Part shown: positions 1 to 8,374 of the stretch, piece by piece
Layout of the letters: each line of letters begins with the position of its first letter
How positions within the stretch are numbered: the first letter of the stretch is position 1
Source: Arthrobacter sp. ERGS1:01
Lineage (GTDB): Bacteria; Actinomycetota; Actinomycetes; Actinomycetales; Micrococcaceae
DNA length: 64,000 bases
Direction: 5' to 3'
NCBI RefSeq assembly: GCF_001281315.1
Contig: NZ_CP012477.1
Span: forward strand, 690,193-754,192
Notes under the pieces: model-generated
Told to the model about the DNA's origin: nothing
The model's input: the letters and a program-made list of their open reading frames with translations, nothing else
Database searches by the model: none
Position numbers and translations under genes: made by a program

Positions 1-785
1 ATCAGGGGCGCTGTTGCCCGTCGTTCAACGGTAGGCAGCAGGCACAGCAGCGCCACGCCTCCGAGCAAGCAGATGAGCGATTGCGGACTGGTCCAGCCCC
101 ATTTTCCGCCCTGAGAGAGGGCGACTGAGATGCCGGTCAGGCCGCCGGCGATGACGAGGCAGCCCAGCCAGTCAAGGCGCTGCTTGGCCGCCGTGAAGAC
201 CTCCGGCACGGCGAAATGGATCGCGGCCGCAGCAATGAGAGTAAAACCGATCATGGTCCAAAAGATTGCCCGGAATCCGAGGCTGTCGACGATGGCGCCG
301 CCGGCCACGGATTCAAAGCCGCCCAAACCTGACTTGACGGCAGCTACGACGGCAAGGGCCCGGCTGAAGGTACCCAGGGTGAGGACGTCCTTCAAGATAA
401 GGAAGGCGAAGGCGAAGACGGCCCCGCAGAGACCGCCGACCGTCCGTCCCACCAGGAACCAGCCGATTGATGGGGCGAGGGCGCAAATGATGTCACCCAC
501 AATCAGGATGGCCAGGCTTGCCAGCAAGGCACGCTTGCGTCCTGTCCAGTCGCTGATCCGGGTGACAACGATGGCGGAGATGGCTGACATCAGCAAAAAC
601 AACGTCTGGGCCAGACCGACGGTCGCCGTGTCCGTGTGCAGTTCCGAAATGATGAAAGGGTTTGCCGGCGCGATCATGGTGTTGTTGAGCTGGAAGCTGC
701 CAACAGCCAACAACAGGGCGGTAACCAGCCAGGCAGTTCTAGTTGTTCTCTTCTTTGGTGAAGTGAACGAGGCATCAAGTGCCAT
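1..785 (-). CDS. MFS transporter, DHA2-like, N-terminal part (runs off window)
   Basis: Open minus-strand frame from an ATG at 785 to the window edge, about 261 residues; the C-terminus lies outside. AGGAG stands just upstream of the ATG. Regular hydrophobic helices are visible, and after the second one comes RISDWTGRKRALLAS, a good match to MFS motif A. The stretch LDWLGCLVIAGGLTG near residue 205 resembles the middle helix of 14-helix DHA2 drug/proton antiporters. The gene is divergent from the sulfatase at 914, so it could import a sulfated substrate or export its product; that pairing is inference. Substrate unknown. Confidence 0.85.
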   Translation of the reverse strand, partial: MALDASFTSPKKRTTRTAWLVTALLLAVGSFQLNNTMIAPANPFIISELHTDTATVGLAQTLFLLMSAISAIVVTRISDWTGRKRALLASLAILIVGDIICALAPSIGWFLVGRTVGGLCGAVFAFAFLILKDVLTLGTFSRALAVVAAVKSGLGGFESVAGGAIVDSLGFRAIFWTMIGFTLIAAAAIHFAVPEVFTAAKQRLDWLGCLVIAGGLTGISVALSQGGKWGWTSPQSLICLLGGVALLCLLPTVERRATAPL

Positions 786-913
786 AACGACTCCTAAAAG
801 TATTGAGGTGGTAACACCATAACTATCGTTGGACATCCAGAGGTCCAACCTTTAGACTATTGAACGTGCTCCACATCACAGATGTCAAGGCCTTCCCGAA
901 AGGATCCGCAAAA

Positions 914-2362
914 ATGCCATCGAATGTCCTAGTTTTCCTTACCGATGACCATGCTCAGTGGGCTGCAGGTTGCTATGGAAACACCGAGATCCGCACCCCT
1001 ACCCTCGATCACCTCGCCAGCACCGGCGTTCGGTTCGAGAACGCCTACACACCGTCCCCTGTGTGTTCTCCGGCGCGGGCCTGCTTCTTTACCGGGAAAT
1101 TGCCCTCCCAACATGGCATCCATGACTACCTGGCCGAATCCGATCCGGAGGTTCAAGCCGTGGATTGGCTTGGGGGGCAGGCAACACTAGCCTCAATCCT
1201 CCAAGGGGAAGGCTATGTGACGGGACTGTGCGGCAAATGGCATCTGGGCAACGGCGAACAAAAACCGGAAGGATTCGATTTCTGGTTCTCCCAGTCGGCC
1301 GCCGTCTCAGAGCCCGAAGGGTATGACGCGCCATGGCCCCGAACGGAGCTTCCGACCGCCGGTTATGACCGGCACGGCATCACCGATCGTGCAGTGGAAT
1401 TCCTCCGCAATAGGGATGCGGATAGGCCCTTCTTCCTGACCGTGGGGTACTTGGCCACGCACAGCCCGTGGACCGGACACCCCGAGCGCCTCGTCGACCA
1501 GTACCGCCAGGCCACCTTCCGTGACATACCCGAGGACCCCACGTACCCGTTCGGCCGCCTCCGATCCGAATCCCTCTATCCCACGCGCAGCAATCCCCGC
1601 GAAGCTCTGGCCCAGTACTATGCGTCGGTGACCGACATTGATGAACAAATTGGCCGGGTTATGGACGAACTGGAGATGCTCAGTCTCCGGGAGGATACGT
1701 TGGTCATCTACACGAGCGACCATGGTCTCAATGCCGGCCATCACGGGATTTGGGGGAAAGGCAACGGCACGCTTCCCTACAACATGGTCGAGGAATCCAT
1801 TCGTGTGCCACTCATAGTGAGCCATCCGACCGGCATCCTCGGGCGCCAGGTTCGTCAGGAGCCAGTCACCCACTGCGACACCTTCATGAGCATCCTGGAA
1901 ACAGCTGGCATACCACTACCGTCCAGCTCCGGGCCCGAGAATTATCCGGGTCGATCCTACCGGCCCGCCCTGCTCGGGCAGTCCCTGCTCCAGTGGACTG
2001 ACGCGGTATTTGGTGAGTACGGGAACCTTCGTATGGTTCGCACGAAACGCCTCAAACTCATCCGACGCTACCCCGACGGCCCCCACGAACTAATTGACCT
2101 CGTCGAGGACCCCCGGGAGCAAGTAAATGTCATCGACGACCAGCGCTACGCCGAAGTCCTCAATGAGCTCGACCTGAAAGTCGACGCATACTTCGAAAAT
2201 TACTCCACCCCGGAACACTCAGGGAGAGACGTGCTCGACCAGCCACGCCACAACAAAGACGAAGCATGGCGGGACAACAGCGAGCCAAAGCTCGAAGAAG
2301 ACTCCAGGTGGCTCACCAACCTCGAAGCCGGCATCCAAAAGCGCCGACAACTCAAAGCCTAA
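914..2362 (+). CDS. Type I sulfatase (arylsulfatase family)
   Basis: 482-residue alkaline-phosphatase-superfamily sulfatase. I prefer the ATG at 914, preceded by AAAGGA, to the in-frame upstream ATG at 860. Metal-binding Asp pair at residues 11-12 (LTDDHAQW). The formylglycine signature C-S-P-A-R begins at Cys51, the residue converted by formylglycine-generating enzyme, and SDHGLNAGHHG supplies further metal ligands. Length is normal. No signal peptide is seen, so the enzyme is likely cytoplasmic, cleaving a sulfate ester that may be brought in by the divergent MFS transporter at 1-785. The sequence does not reveal the substrate; choline sulfate or an aryl sulfate are possibilities. No maturase gene lies in the window. 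Confidence 0.9.
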   Translation: MPSNVLVFLTDDHAQWAAGCYGNTEIRTPTLDHLASTGVRFENAYTPSPVCSPARACFFTGKLPSQHGIHDYLAESDPEVQAVDWLGGQATLASILQGEGYVTGLCGKWHLGNGEQKPEGFDFWFSQSAAVSEPEGYDAPWPRTELPTAGYDRHGITDRAVEFLRNRDADRPFFLTVGYLATHSPWTGHPERLVDQYRQATFRDIPEDPTYPFGRLRSESLYPTRSNPREALAQYYASVTDIDEQIGRVMDELEMLSLREDTLVIYTSDHGLNAGHHGIWGKGNGTLPYNMVEESIRVPLIVSHPTGILGRQVRQEPVTHCDTFMSILETAGIPLPSSSGPENYPGRSYRPALLGQSLLQWTDAVFGEYGNLRMVRTKRLKLIRRYPDGPHELIDLVEDPREQVNVIDDQRYAEVLNELDLKVDAYFENYSTPEHSGRDVLDQPRHNKDEAWRDNSEPKLEEDSRWLTNLEAGIQKRRQLKA

Positions 2363-2482
2363 GCACCTCAAGAGCACTGCCGCCGTCCGATGGTGGCAGA
2401 GCGCGCTGCGGATTCTGATGGCACTAGCTACGCCTCACGCACTTTTCATACTTCTGCAACGACTCACCACAAAAGAAATATA

Positions 2483-2978
2483 GTGGGCAGCACCATTACG
2501 TCCGAGTCCTACCTGGCCCAATTCATCCAATTGGCAGCGGCCAACGTGCTCAACAGCGGTGGCCCGTTCGGTGCCGCCGTCGTCACTTCAGACGGGCAGG
2601 ACTTCGAGGGCGTAAACCGCGTCACAGCCACCAACGACCCAACCGCACACGCCGAAGTCACCGCCATCCGTCGGGTGCCCAGCGAGCTGGGCACCTTCGA
2701 CCTCCATGGGGCAATCCTCGACACCAGTTGCGAGCCCTGCCCCCATGTGCCTCTCTTCGGCACTGTGGGCGCGGATTGATCGCGTGGTCTTTGCCGCAGA
2801 TCGGCACGATGCCGCTTCGGTCGGATTCGATGACGCCGTCTTCTACGAATACTTCGAAAACGAGAACCGGGACGCACTCATGCCAGTGGCCAAGCTCGAA
2901 CTCCACGACGCCCAAGCGCCAGCCATTCTAGAACCGTTCAACACCTGGAACGCCCTCGACTCCAGAATCGACTACTAG
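2483..2978 (+). pseudogene. Nucleoside/guanine deaminase-like protein, frameshifted
   Basis: Two consecutive frames together make one cytidine/deoxycytidylate deaminase-family protein. The first part, from a GTG at 2483, carries GGPFGAAVV and the zinc-ligand/catalytic HAE motif (TAHAEVTAIRR). At the second zinc motif PCPMC the frame breaks: four C at 2741-2744 should be three. The second frame continues LSSALWARIDRVVFAADRHDAA and ends at 2978. Restored length (about 165 aa) fits the guanine deaminase/tRNA-adenosine-deaminase-like group. A single extra C in a short homopolymer could be a real lesion or a sequencing error. It lies downstream of the sulfatase on the same strand. Confidence 0.75.
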
Positions 2979-3329
2979 CACCGGCAGCTAAACACCGCAA
3001 GGTTCGGTCCGCGATCTGCCGACGAGTACGATCGCTGTCCGAGATCGCCACTCCAATCAGAGCTGATCTCGGACAAGGAATCCTGAATACCAGCGGAATC
3101 ACGTGGTAGACGAGCGGGAGGTCATACGCCATTCTGGAATCGATGAGCCCCAAGACCAAGGCCTTCCCATCATCGTCGGCAGTAAAAGCCGCCAAGCGAA
3201 GTTGGCCGTCAGAGCTTACTCAGCGGCAGCCAGTGCAATAATGCCTACTCCTCGGGCCATTACGTATCGTCCGCACATGAGCCCATTCTGTCCGGGTGGG
3301 GCCTGGCGTAAAGACCACACGATGATGCG
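2979..3329 (+). other. Intergenic stretch without a recognised gene
   Basis: 351 bases between the broken deaminase and a small ORF. Short open frames exist on both strands (for example a 75-codon frame 3103-3333) but none shows a recognisable family, a good ribosome site or codon use like its neighbours. I see no IS ends or strong hairpins. Confidence 0.4.
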
Positions 3330-3479
3330 GTGAAGATCTTCGGAACCCTGGAACACATCGAGAGCGGCGCCATTGAGCAAACGGAGGTGGACGCCGCCGA
3401 CTACCAGGCCGGCCTGGACGCCATACGTCGTACCCTCCAGGAGCGCGTAAGGCTCTTGAGTGTGAGAATCGAGCGATAG
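3330..3479 (+). CDS. Small hypothetical protein (49 aa)
   Basis: GTG-start frame, 49 residues, acidic in the middle and arginine-rich at the end (LQERVRLLSVRIER). The layout, a short N-terminal GTLEHIESG, then TEVDAADYQAGLDA, then a strand ending near RIER, resembles small uncharacterised actinobacterial proteins of about 50 residues. No clear Shine-Dalgarno is visible, so it may be the remnant of a longer gene. Function unknown. Confidence 0.4.
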   Translation: MKIFGTLEHIESGAIEQTEVDAADYQAGLDAIRRTLQERVRLLSVRIER

Positions 3480-3550
3480 GCAGAAATGCCACTTGTCAAG
3501 TTTTCGTGGCAGCCTGGCATTCTTTCCTGCGACGGATAGGTGCCGGCTTG

Positions 3551-3576
3551 GTGTCTCAGTTTCAAGGAACTGGAAC
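3551..3576 (+). repeat. Dispersed 26-bp imperfect repeat, copy A
   Basis: A 26-base segment starting GTGTCTCAGTTTC and ending AAGGAACTGGAAC. Close relatives occur at 7112-7137 and 9655-9680. All three lie in intergenic DNA, so it may be the end of a small mobile element or a repeated regulatory site. Copies A and B differ at four positions. Confidence 0.5.
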
Positions 3577-3675
3577 GGCCAGATTTGTCAAGCATTTGTT
3601 CCCTGGTTTCGGAGATTCAGGTACGAACCTGGCTAGTGACCAGGGAATTGGTTGGCTCTTCCTCAGTCGTCAGCC

Positions 3676-4005
3676 TCAGAGCTTGTGTTGGGTGTGGCGT
3701 GCCCGCGTGCGTAGTTGAATGATTCGGGCGGTGCCCGCAATGGCGACGATTATGCCGCCGCCGACCGCTCCAATGAATAGGCCCACGCCGAGGGCTACGG
3801 TGCCGTTGAGCCCGAAGTAGTGCAGCGTGACGGATTCCTGGTTCTGCAAGATGAAGATAATAAGGAGAACCAGGACGAGCAGGCCGGCGGCCGTCGCGAC
3901 CCACATCATGCTGGCCCGCGTCACCATAATATGGGGTTTGGATAGTACCGGCTCGCTGGTCCGGGCTGGTGGTGTGTTCTCGGGTGTTAACGACTCGTCA
4001 TCCAT
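3676..4005 (-). CDS. LapA-domain (DUF1049) membrane protein
   Basis: 109 residues with two hydrophobic helices (about 34-54 and 68-92) separated by the short loop LQNQESVTLHYFGLNG. That pattern, an FILQN turn followed by a V-x-L-x-Y/F-F strand, is typical of the lipopolysaccharide-assembly-protein-A domain, which in Actinobacteria is a small inner-membrane protein of unclear role. The N-terminal 30 residues are polar and acidic, the C-terminal tail basic (RTRARHTQHKL), suggesting both ends are cytoplasmic. It is followed in the island by other envelope and stress genes. Family assignment is firm; cellular function is not known. Confidence 0.8.
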   Translation of the reverse strand: MDDESLTPENTPPARTSEPVLSKPHIMVTRASMMWVATAAGLLVLVLLIIFILQNQESVTLHYFGLNGTVALGVGLFIGAVGGGIIVAIAGTARIIQLRTRARHTQHKL

Positions 4006-4051
4006 CGGGCTCAGTCCTCTCTAAAGGAATCCAACGTGATACGGCGAGGAT

Positions 4052-4513
4052 TTACAGGCTGCCGGGACCAGGATCTTCCTGTACTGGCGTTTCGACCGGG
4101 TCATCGACGGGGGCTGGAGGGTTCTCAACCACTCCCAGCGCTTCCTGGTACAGCCGGTCACGCAGGGTGCGGACTATGAGAATGGTTCCCACCACTGTGG
4201 CCGCCATAAAAAGTCCCCAGAGCAGCCACGCCTTCTTCTTCCTCTTGAGAGAAGGTGACCGGCGACGCAGTTCACGCGCTGCATGCTTCAGTGCTTTTTT
4301 GGCTAGTTTCCGGGTTTGGCGCGAGAACATGGCCTTATCTGCGACTGTGTCGAAGATCCCTGCCACCACCTGGGGTGCTTTGCGTTCGTCCAGCCGCGTT
4401 CGACCCCACTTCGTAACCGTGTCCAGCACCGCTGAGGGATTGTCCAGGGTATGCCTCACCCCAGCCGTTCCAAGGTTCTGTGCCTGATGAATCATTCTCT
4501 TCATGTCGGACAT
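4052..4513 (-). CDS. Hypothetical single-pass membrane protein
   Basis: 153 residues. The N-terminal two thirds are soluble and basic (KKALKHAARELRRRS), followed by one membrane helix around 95-117 (AWLLWGLFMAATVVGTILIV) and a proline/acidic C-terminal tail (VVENPPAPVDDPVETPVQED). The charge pattern predicts the basic part inside the cell and the acidic tail outside. It is transcribed in the same direction as, and before, the LapA-domain gene with about 46 bases between, so the two may be co-transcribed. No family recognised. Confidence 0.65.
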   Translation of the reverse strand: MSDMKRMIHQAQNLGTAGVRHTLDNPSAVLDTVTKWGRTRLDERKAPQVVAGIFDTVADKAMFSRQTRKLAKKALKHAARELRRRSPSLKRKKKAWLLWGLFMAATVVGTILIVRTLRDRLYQEALGVVENPPAPVDDPVETPVQEDPGPGSL

Positions 4514-4773
4514 GTGAACCTCTCATGTGGTCGTCTTCGGCCAGCTTACGCCCGGGCCACTTAGCCGGAACAGGAGATGGCGGGTATTTGTTCAGGTGCA
4601 TGTTGCCGGGTCATTGGTTGCCCAGACCGGGGGTGGTCTGGCTAGGCTAACCGGATCGGAATGGCCTCTGGAGATTCGTTCTAATCTCTGTTGGCCCGGT
4701 GATTGCGGGTCTATCCTGAAGGCATCCTGCCAATACGAACTGGCAGACCTAGCAGGGGAGAGGGTGCAGAGTC

Positions 4774-4950
4774 ATGGGGTTGGGCGACAAGATCAAGCAC
4801 GCCGCCGAGAAGGCTGGCGGCAAGGCCAAGGAAGCCGCAGGCGAAGCGACCGACAACGACCGTCTGAAAGCAGAAGGCAAAACAGATAAGGCCAAGGCTG
4901 AACTGAAACAGGCCGGAGATAAAATCAAGGACGTCTTCAAAAAGCACTGA
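4774..4950 (+). CDS. CsbD family stress protein (58 aa)
   Basis: 58 residues, very rich in Lys, Ala, Glu and Gly. It begins MGLGDKIKHAAEKAGGKAKE and carries the CsbD-like pattern of repeated K-x-K-A-A/E units through DRLKAEGKTDKAKAELKQ. A GGGAGAGG purine tract lies about 12 bases upstream. CsbD proteins are small, hydrophilic, general-stress-induced proteins (sigma-B regulon in Bacillus); their molecular role is not established. It sits among other stress-type small genes. Length and composition are typical. Confidence 0.85.
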   Translation: MGLGDKIKHAAEKAGGKAKEAAGEATDNDRLKAEGKTDKAKAELKQAGDKIKDVFKKH

Positions 4951-5232
4951 CCTCCAGTCAGCGTTCATCGTCGCGCTGCCTGGTCTCCCGTCACGGCCAG
5001 GATGAGCGGCCAGGCACCCGACTTTGGAGACTTGGGCCCAAGGCACCACGGCTCCGCTCGGGGAGGATGCCTGACATCGTTATTCCGCATGATGGGTGCT
5101 GCGCGGGGTGGCCATCGAGCAGATAAGAGTTCCGAGGGGCTTCAATCCGCCCACATTGACGCCGATACAGCAGGAACCGCCACCCTCATCACGTTCGGTG
5201 ACGCCGTGGGGTAGTCCGCCAGCAGAGCCAAA

Positions 5233-5439
5233 ATGGTTTATGAGAAAGGGGCCACGATCATGAGTGAGCAGCTACCGATTATCCCTGGCCAGCCTCCGGT
5301 CCCGCCGGAGCCTGTCCGGCCTTCGGAACCGTTTCCGACTGAACCGCCTCCCAACCGTCCCCCGGACCCGACAGAACCGATGCCGCCGTCCCCGTACCCG
5401 CCGGACCCCTTCATGCCGCCGGATCCGCCCGTCCACTAA
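5233..5439 (+). CDS. Small proline-rich hypothetical protein
   Basis: 68 residues, or 59 if translation starts at the ATG at 5260 (MSEQLPIIPGQPP). About 40 percent proline, with repeated P-P-x-P units and acidic residues throughout, ending PYPPDPFMPPDPPVH. No hydrophobic helix or cysteine. Such low-complexity proteins are probably extended and unstructured. GC-rich repeats of proline codons can open frames by chance, but the neat start/stop and intergenic position favour a gene. Function unknown. Confidence 0.5.
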   Translation: MVYEKGATIMSEQLPIIPGQPPVPPEPVRPSEPFPTEPPPNRPPDPTEPMPPSPYPPDPFMPPDPPVH

Positions 5440-5528
5440 CCCATTGGACCCGGCCGAACTACCCATGGCCGCAACCCACACCAGACTCAAGACTGATGTA
5501 GTAACCCGCTGATCAAGGAGGGCAGGCC

Positions 5529-5798
5529 ATGGTGCCTGTAGCCCCGACTCCCGCCGAGGAACAAACACCACCGGACCGCAATACCCGTCCCTGGTGTAGC
5601 CGGTGCGGCACCGATGAGTTTCTGTTGATCGAGAGCGTTGATGAGTCCTTCTCGGAACCCGGGCAACTGCTAGCGGTCAGTTATACGTGCCTGGAATGCG
5701 ACAATTTCTATGCCCATGACGTTCCTATCGAGTCCCTTAACCCGGGGGTCGTTTACGAGTATTCAGGGCGGCCGCCCATCGACGCTGAGGGACAATAG
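5529..5798 (+). CDS. Zinc-ribbon-like hypothetical protein (89 aa)
   Basis: Starts at an ATG 8 bases after GGAGGG. Residues 23-26 form C-S-R-C and residues 54-57 C-L-E-C, two CxxC knuckles about 28 residues apart, as in a treble-clef or zinc-ribbon fold. The C-terminus (SLNPGVVYEYSGRPPIDAEGQ) is acidic. No membrane segment. A DNA, RNA or protein-binding role is plausible, but I do not recognise a named family. The next small frame, 5817-5969, also has a C-x-C pair and may belong with it. Confidence 0.65.
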   Translation: MVPVAPTPAEEQTPPDRNTRPWCSRCGTDEFLLIESVDESFSEPGQLLAVSYTCLECDNFYAHDVPIESLNPGVVYEYSGRPPIDAEGQ

Positions 5799-5816
5799 GT
5801 GCATTGTGGCGAACCC

Positions 5817-5969
5817 ATGACCCGGGGCTCCACCGTGCGACACACCGTCGCTTCGGCTTCCGTGGCTAACCTTGGCGAGAAACACCGTCTGGAAGTCTAC
5901 CTACGGACCCGGGTTCTCCACTGCCGGTGTGGGTTTCAAATGGAAATTCCCCGCCAAGAACGCACCTAG
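5817..5969 (+). CDS. Possible small protein with CxC motif (50 aa)
   Basis: ATG frame of 50 residues beginning MTRGSTVRHTVAS and containing LHCRCGFQMEIPRQERT at its end. It starts 18 bases after the stop of the zinc-ribbon gene. Composition is basic and unlike a random shadow frame, but no ribosome site is obvious, so this is tentative. Confidence 0.35.
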   Translation: MTRGSTVRHTVASASVANLGEKHRLEVYLRTRVLHCRCGFQMEIPRQERT

Positions 5970-6063
5970 GCTCCTCCAGGAGGCCCCTTTGGCCCTGCCC
6001 GGAAGGGGTATGGGACATTAGGTATTGCCATGAGCGCTGCACTGCAACACAGGTCGATAGTGG

Positions 6064-6267
6064 TTACAGGGGGCGGATGTTCTCAGCCTGGGGTCCCTTG
6101 GGACCTTGGACGATATCGAACTGGACTTTCTGGTTCTCTTCCAAAGTCCGGTACCCACCACTGGCGATGGCCGTGTAGTGGGCGAAAACGTCTTGGGACC
6201 CGTCATCGGGGGCAAGGAAGCCGAAGCCCTTCTCGGCGTTGAACCATTTGACTGTGCCTGTGGTCAT
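6064..6267 (-). CDS. Cold-shock protein, CspA family
   Basis: 67 residues matching the single cold-shock (OB-fold) domain end to end. [20 protein letters not shown] holds the RNP1-type KGFGF motif at 14-18, and DVFAHYTAI holds the RNP2-type motif at 27-31. The C-terminus [11 protein letters not shown] is usual. Binds single-stranded RNA/DNA as an RNA chaperone in the cytoplasm. A long gene-free stretch precedes it (6268-6681), consistent with the long 5-prime leaders of csp genes. Confidence 0.93.
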   Translation of the reverse strand: MTTGTVKWFNAEKGFGFLAPDDGSQDVFAHYTAIASGGYRTLEENQKVQFDIVQGPKGPQAENIRPL

Positions 6268-6681
6268 GACAGTGTTCCTTTATGAGACAGTGATTCGCCG
6301 CCAGGTAATCGCCGGCAGCTGTGGACTTCGTCGTCCGTGGCCCCAATGTACGGGGTGGACGACCGGACGGGCAAGGGATATCGCTGGCGGGAATCGGAAA
6401 GGGCCGCATACTGTTCCTGATACCGGCAGGGCATATTCAAAGGCAATCCGCGTCCGACCAGAGTCGTCTCTAAAAGCCCACGAGCCGCGAACGGCAGCTG
6501 CGGGAAGGCCTCATTTCTCGGTCACGGGCACAGAATACATGCAGGCTCCGACTCCCCTCCCGGTGGTAGGGGATCACAAAGTTGAGTGGCGAGGAAACTC
6601 CACCGAGTGCTCGTCCTCACGTGTGGTGAGTAGCGGGCCGGTTCGGACTTAGACTTGGGCGGACTGCACGGAGAGGATGTC
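6268..6681. other. Gene-free region between csp and receiver gene
   Basis: 414 bases between two divergent genes. It should hold both promoters and, on the minus side, the leader of the cold-shock gene. No confident coding frame; the open frames across it lack ribosome sites and family resemblance. I could not define promoter boxes with confidence. Confidence 0.4.
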
Positions 6682-7089
6682 ATGAGTTCGCGAGGAATTT
6701 GCCTGGTTATCGAAGACGACCAGGATATTCGAGGTCTTATCGACACTATTTTGACCCAAGCAGCGTTCGAGGTTCACGCTGTCGCTTCGGGGGCGGAGGG
6801 GGTCGCAGCCGCACGTGACCTGGGCCCTGTGTTGGTGACTCTGGATCTCGGACTACCCGATATTGATGGGCGCGAGGTGGCGCGCCAGATCAGGGAAGTC
6901 TCAGAGGCCCCACTGCTCTTGCTTACGGGCCGACCCGGCCCTGGTGATGAGGCGGCCGGTATGGCCTCCGAAGCAGGCGCCTACCTAACCAAACCGTTCC
7001 GGCCCCAGGAACTCCGGAGCTTCGCTGATCTGCTCTGCCCGGTGGATGAGGTTGAGCGTCAAGGAACGGGCCATAAAGTTTCTAGTTAG
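6682..7089 (+). CDS. Stand-alone response regulator receiver protein
   Basis: 135 residues from the ATG at 6682 (GGAGAGG upstream). A complete CheY-like receiver domain: acidic pair D12-D13, phospho-acceptor D55 in TLDLGLPD, T82 in LLLTGR and K104 in LTKPF. After residue about 120 only a short polar tail follows, so there is no DNA-binding or enzymatic output domain. It would act by binding a partner after phosphorylation. No histidine kinase is encoded nearby, so the partner is unknown. A strong hairpin terminator at 7155-7201 follows. Confidence 0.9.
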   Translation: MSSRGICLVIEDDQDIRGLIDTILTQAAFEVHAVASGAEGVAAARDLGPVLVTLDLGLPDIDGREVARQIREVSEAPLLLLTGRPGPGDEAAGMASEAGAYLTKPFRPQELRSFADLLCPVDEVERQGTGHKVSS

Positions 7090-7111
7090 GCTGGCAGAAA
7101 CTCGCCGGGGA

Positions 7112-7137
7112 GTGTCCCAATTCTAAGGAACTGGAAC
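7112..7137 (+). repeat. Dispersed 26-bp imperfect repeat, copy B
   Basis: Starts GTGTCCCAATTCT and ends AAGGAACTGGAAC; preceded by GGGGA. Matches copies at 3551-3576 and 9655-9680. It lies between the receiver gene stop and its terminator. Confidence 0.5.
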
Positions 7138-7154
7138 GTCGGGTGGAACAACAG

Positions 7155-7201
7155 AAATGGCCCGTTCCGTCTGGATGATGCCAGGCGGAACGGGCCATTT
7201 T
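7155..7201. terminator. Bidirectional hairpin terminator
   Basis: A near-perfect 20-base stem (left arm 7155-7174 starting AAATGGCCCGTTCC, right arm 7181-7200 ending GGGCCATTT) with a 6-base loop ATGATG. The A/T-rich stem ends give a short U tract in either direction. It lies between convergent genes, the receiver protein (+) and a membrane protein (-), and would serve both. Confidence 0.8.
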
Positions 7202-7219
7202 CCATGACAGTGCTTCAGG

Positions 7220-7642
7220 TCATTGGTCCCGAAGGATGCGATTCTCGTGCGGTATTGCCCTCGTCGCCAAAAGTGTCAGTACGAGCAACGCAAACGTAAA
7301 GAACAGCCATACCGGAGCTGCCCCGATATCGTAGAAGGCTCCCTCCTTACTGCCTAGGGAGAGACGCAGGGCGCTTCCCTCGACAGAAAGGGGGGCCACG
7401 ACGGCCGTGCCGATGACCAGCTGCCGAAGCTTCCGACTCTGCTTCAACAACTGACCAGAGACCGCCATGGTGAAGGCCAGTGGGGTGGCCACAGCAAAGA
7501 CAATGGATGCGACATAGCCTGTGATGTACAGCGAATCGAATTGCGGGAGTAGGAGTCCTGCGATCACCGCCAGGCTGGCACATGTTGCGGGCAGGCCCCG
7601 GGCAACGGAGGCTCTTGACCTATCGTTTGTCATCTCACTCAT
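7220..7642 (-). CDS. Small four-helix membrane protein, possible immunity protein
   Basis: 140 residues from ATG 7642, whose ATGA overlaps the stop of the phospholipase A2-like gene upstream, so translation is coupled. Four hydrophobic segments are visible: about 14-33, 38-60, 73-92 and 105-127. Ends HENRILRDQ. I recognise no family. Strict coupling to a secreted, potentially membrane-damaging enzyme suggests it protects the producer, but that is inference. The secreted protein in the Tn3 cargo (36389) is also followed at once by a small membrane protein. Confidence 0.65.
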   Translation of the reverse strand: MSEMTNDRSRASVARGLPATCASLAVIAGLLLPQFDSLYITGYVASIVFAVATPLAFTMAVSGQLLKQSRKLRQLVIGTAVVAPLSVEGSALRLSLGSKEGAFYDIGAAPVWLFFTFALLVLTLLATRAIPHENRILRDQ

Positions 7643-8337
7643 CCGAACGTCCAAGTGTTGGCGGAGACTGCTACATAGTAGGTAACTGCTACGGTCCTGC
7701 AAGCAGGTGCAGTGAATGAATTGTTTGCCAGGTTGCAGCTCATAAACAGGTTGGTGTGAAGACCTGCATCACATTTGCTTCGTTCGACTTTTCGCTGCAA
7801 CGTCGGCATCCACATGATCTTTTCTAGGCACAAGTCATGTCGTGCACATGAGCCCCTGAAGTTGGCGTTTCCAAAGGAGTCCGGTGACCATGCGCAGTAA
7901 TCATGAAGCTCTTTTGGGCTCATCTTCGGATTATAAATGTAGTTCGAAGGGATGGAGACCCCGGCCAGGCGCAATTGAGGTCCGCCGTCACCGGCGTTAT
8001 CGCCCGGAATATTTAGGAGCATTTGATGGTAGTTGGCTGACACCTCAGCGTCCTCGCTGTGGCCATCCCTGAGGTACGCCGGGGCCAGGGTGATCGGATA
8101 GACGGTGGATGCGGTCACGGTGAATTCCTGAGTCACCGTGTTGCCGGCAACCGTGTAGGTGGACGGAATTTTGCCCCCATTGGCGTCCATCGCAAAGGGT
8201 GCCGTGAGCTGACCGTACGGCTGCCCGTCTTCTGAAAGGGCGACGGATTCTTGGGGTTCGCCGCCCTGGCTCTCTGCGACCACTCCGTCGCTCAAGCCCG
8301 TGATCGGGGACGAGTTTCCTTGATCCTGATTCAGCAC
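7639..8337 (-). CDS. Prokaryotic phospholipase A2-like secreted protein, mature part
   Basis: 232 residues from a GTG at 8337. C-terminal half: DYCAWSPDSFGNANFRGSCARHDLCLE, which I match to the bacterial/fungal PLA2 family (Cys-x3-HD catalytic pair, with the Asp assisting His). It contains several disulfide-type cysteines. N-terminal half: a domain with APFAMDANGGKIPSTYTVAGN followed by VYPITLAP, clearly like the domain before the C-terminus of the Tn3 cargo protein (WAYDAHGDSVPTHF ... NAFPIVADP). The frame opens upstream at a TGA. The signal peptide that should precede it sits in another frame (8375-8542), so export depends on whether that frameshift is real. PLA2 would hydrolyse the sn-2 ester of phospholipids. 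Confidence 0.7.
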   Translation of the reverse strand: MLNQDQGNSSPITGLSDGVVAESQGGEPQESVALSEDGQPYGQLTAPFAMDANGGKIPSTYTVAGNTVTQEFTVTASTVYPITLAPAYLRDGHSEDAEVSANYHQMLLNIPGDNAGDGGPQLRLAGVSIPSNYIYNPKMSPKELHDYCAWSPDSFGNANFRGSCARHDLCLEKIMWMPTLQRKVERSKCDAGLHTNLFMSCNLANNSFTAPACRTVAVTYYVAVSANTWTFG

Positions 8338-8374
8338 GATAACTGTATCTAGCAGTGGCCTGATGACACTGTTA

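Noticed and set aside
130..822. 230-residue plus-strand frame at the window start
   Set aside because: It is the antisense of a clear MFS transporter with start codon, ribosome site and motif A; the frame has no family resemblance.
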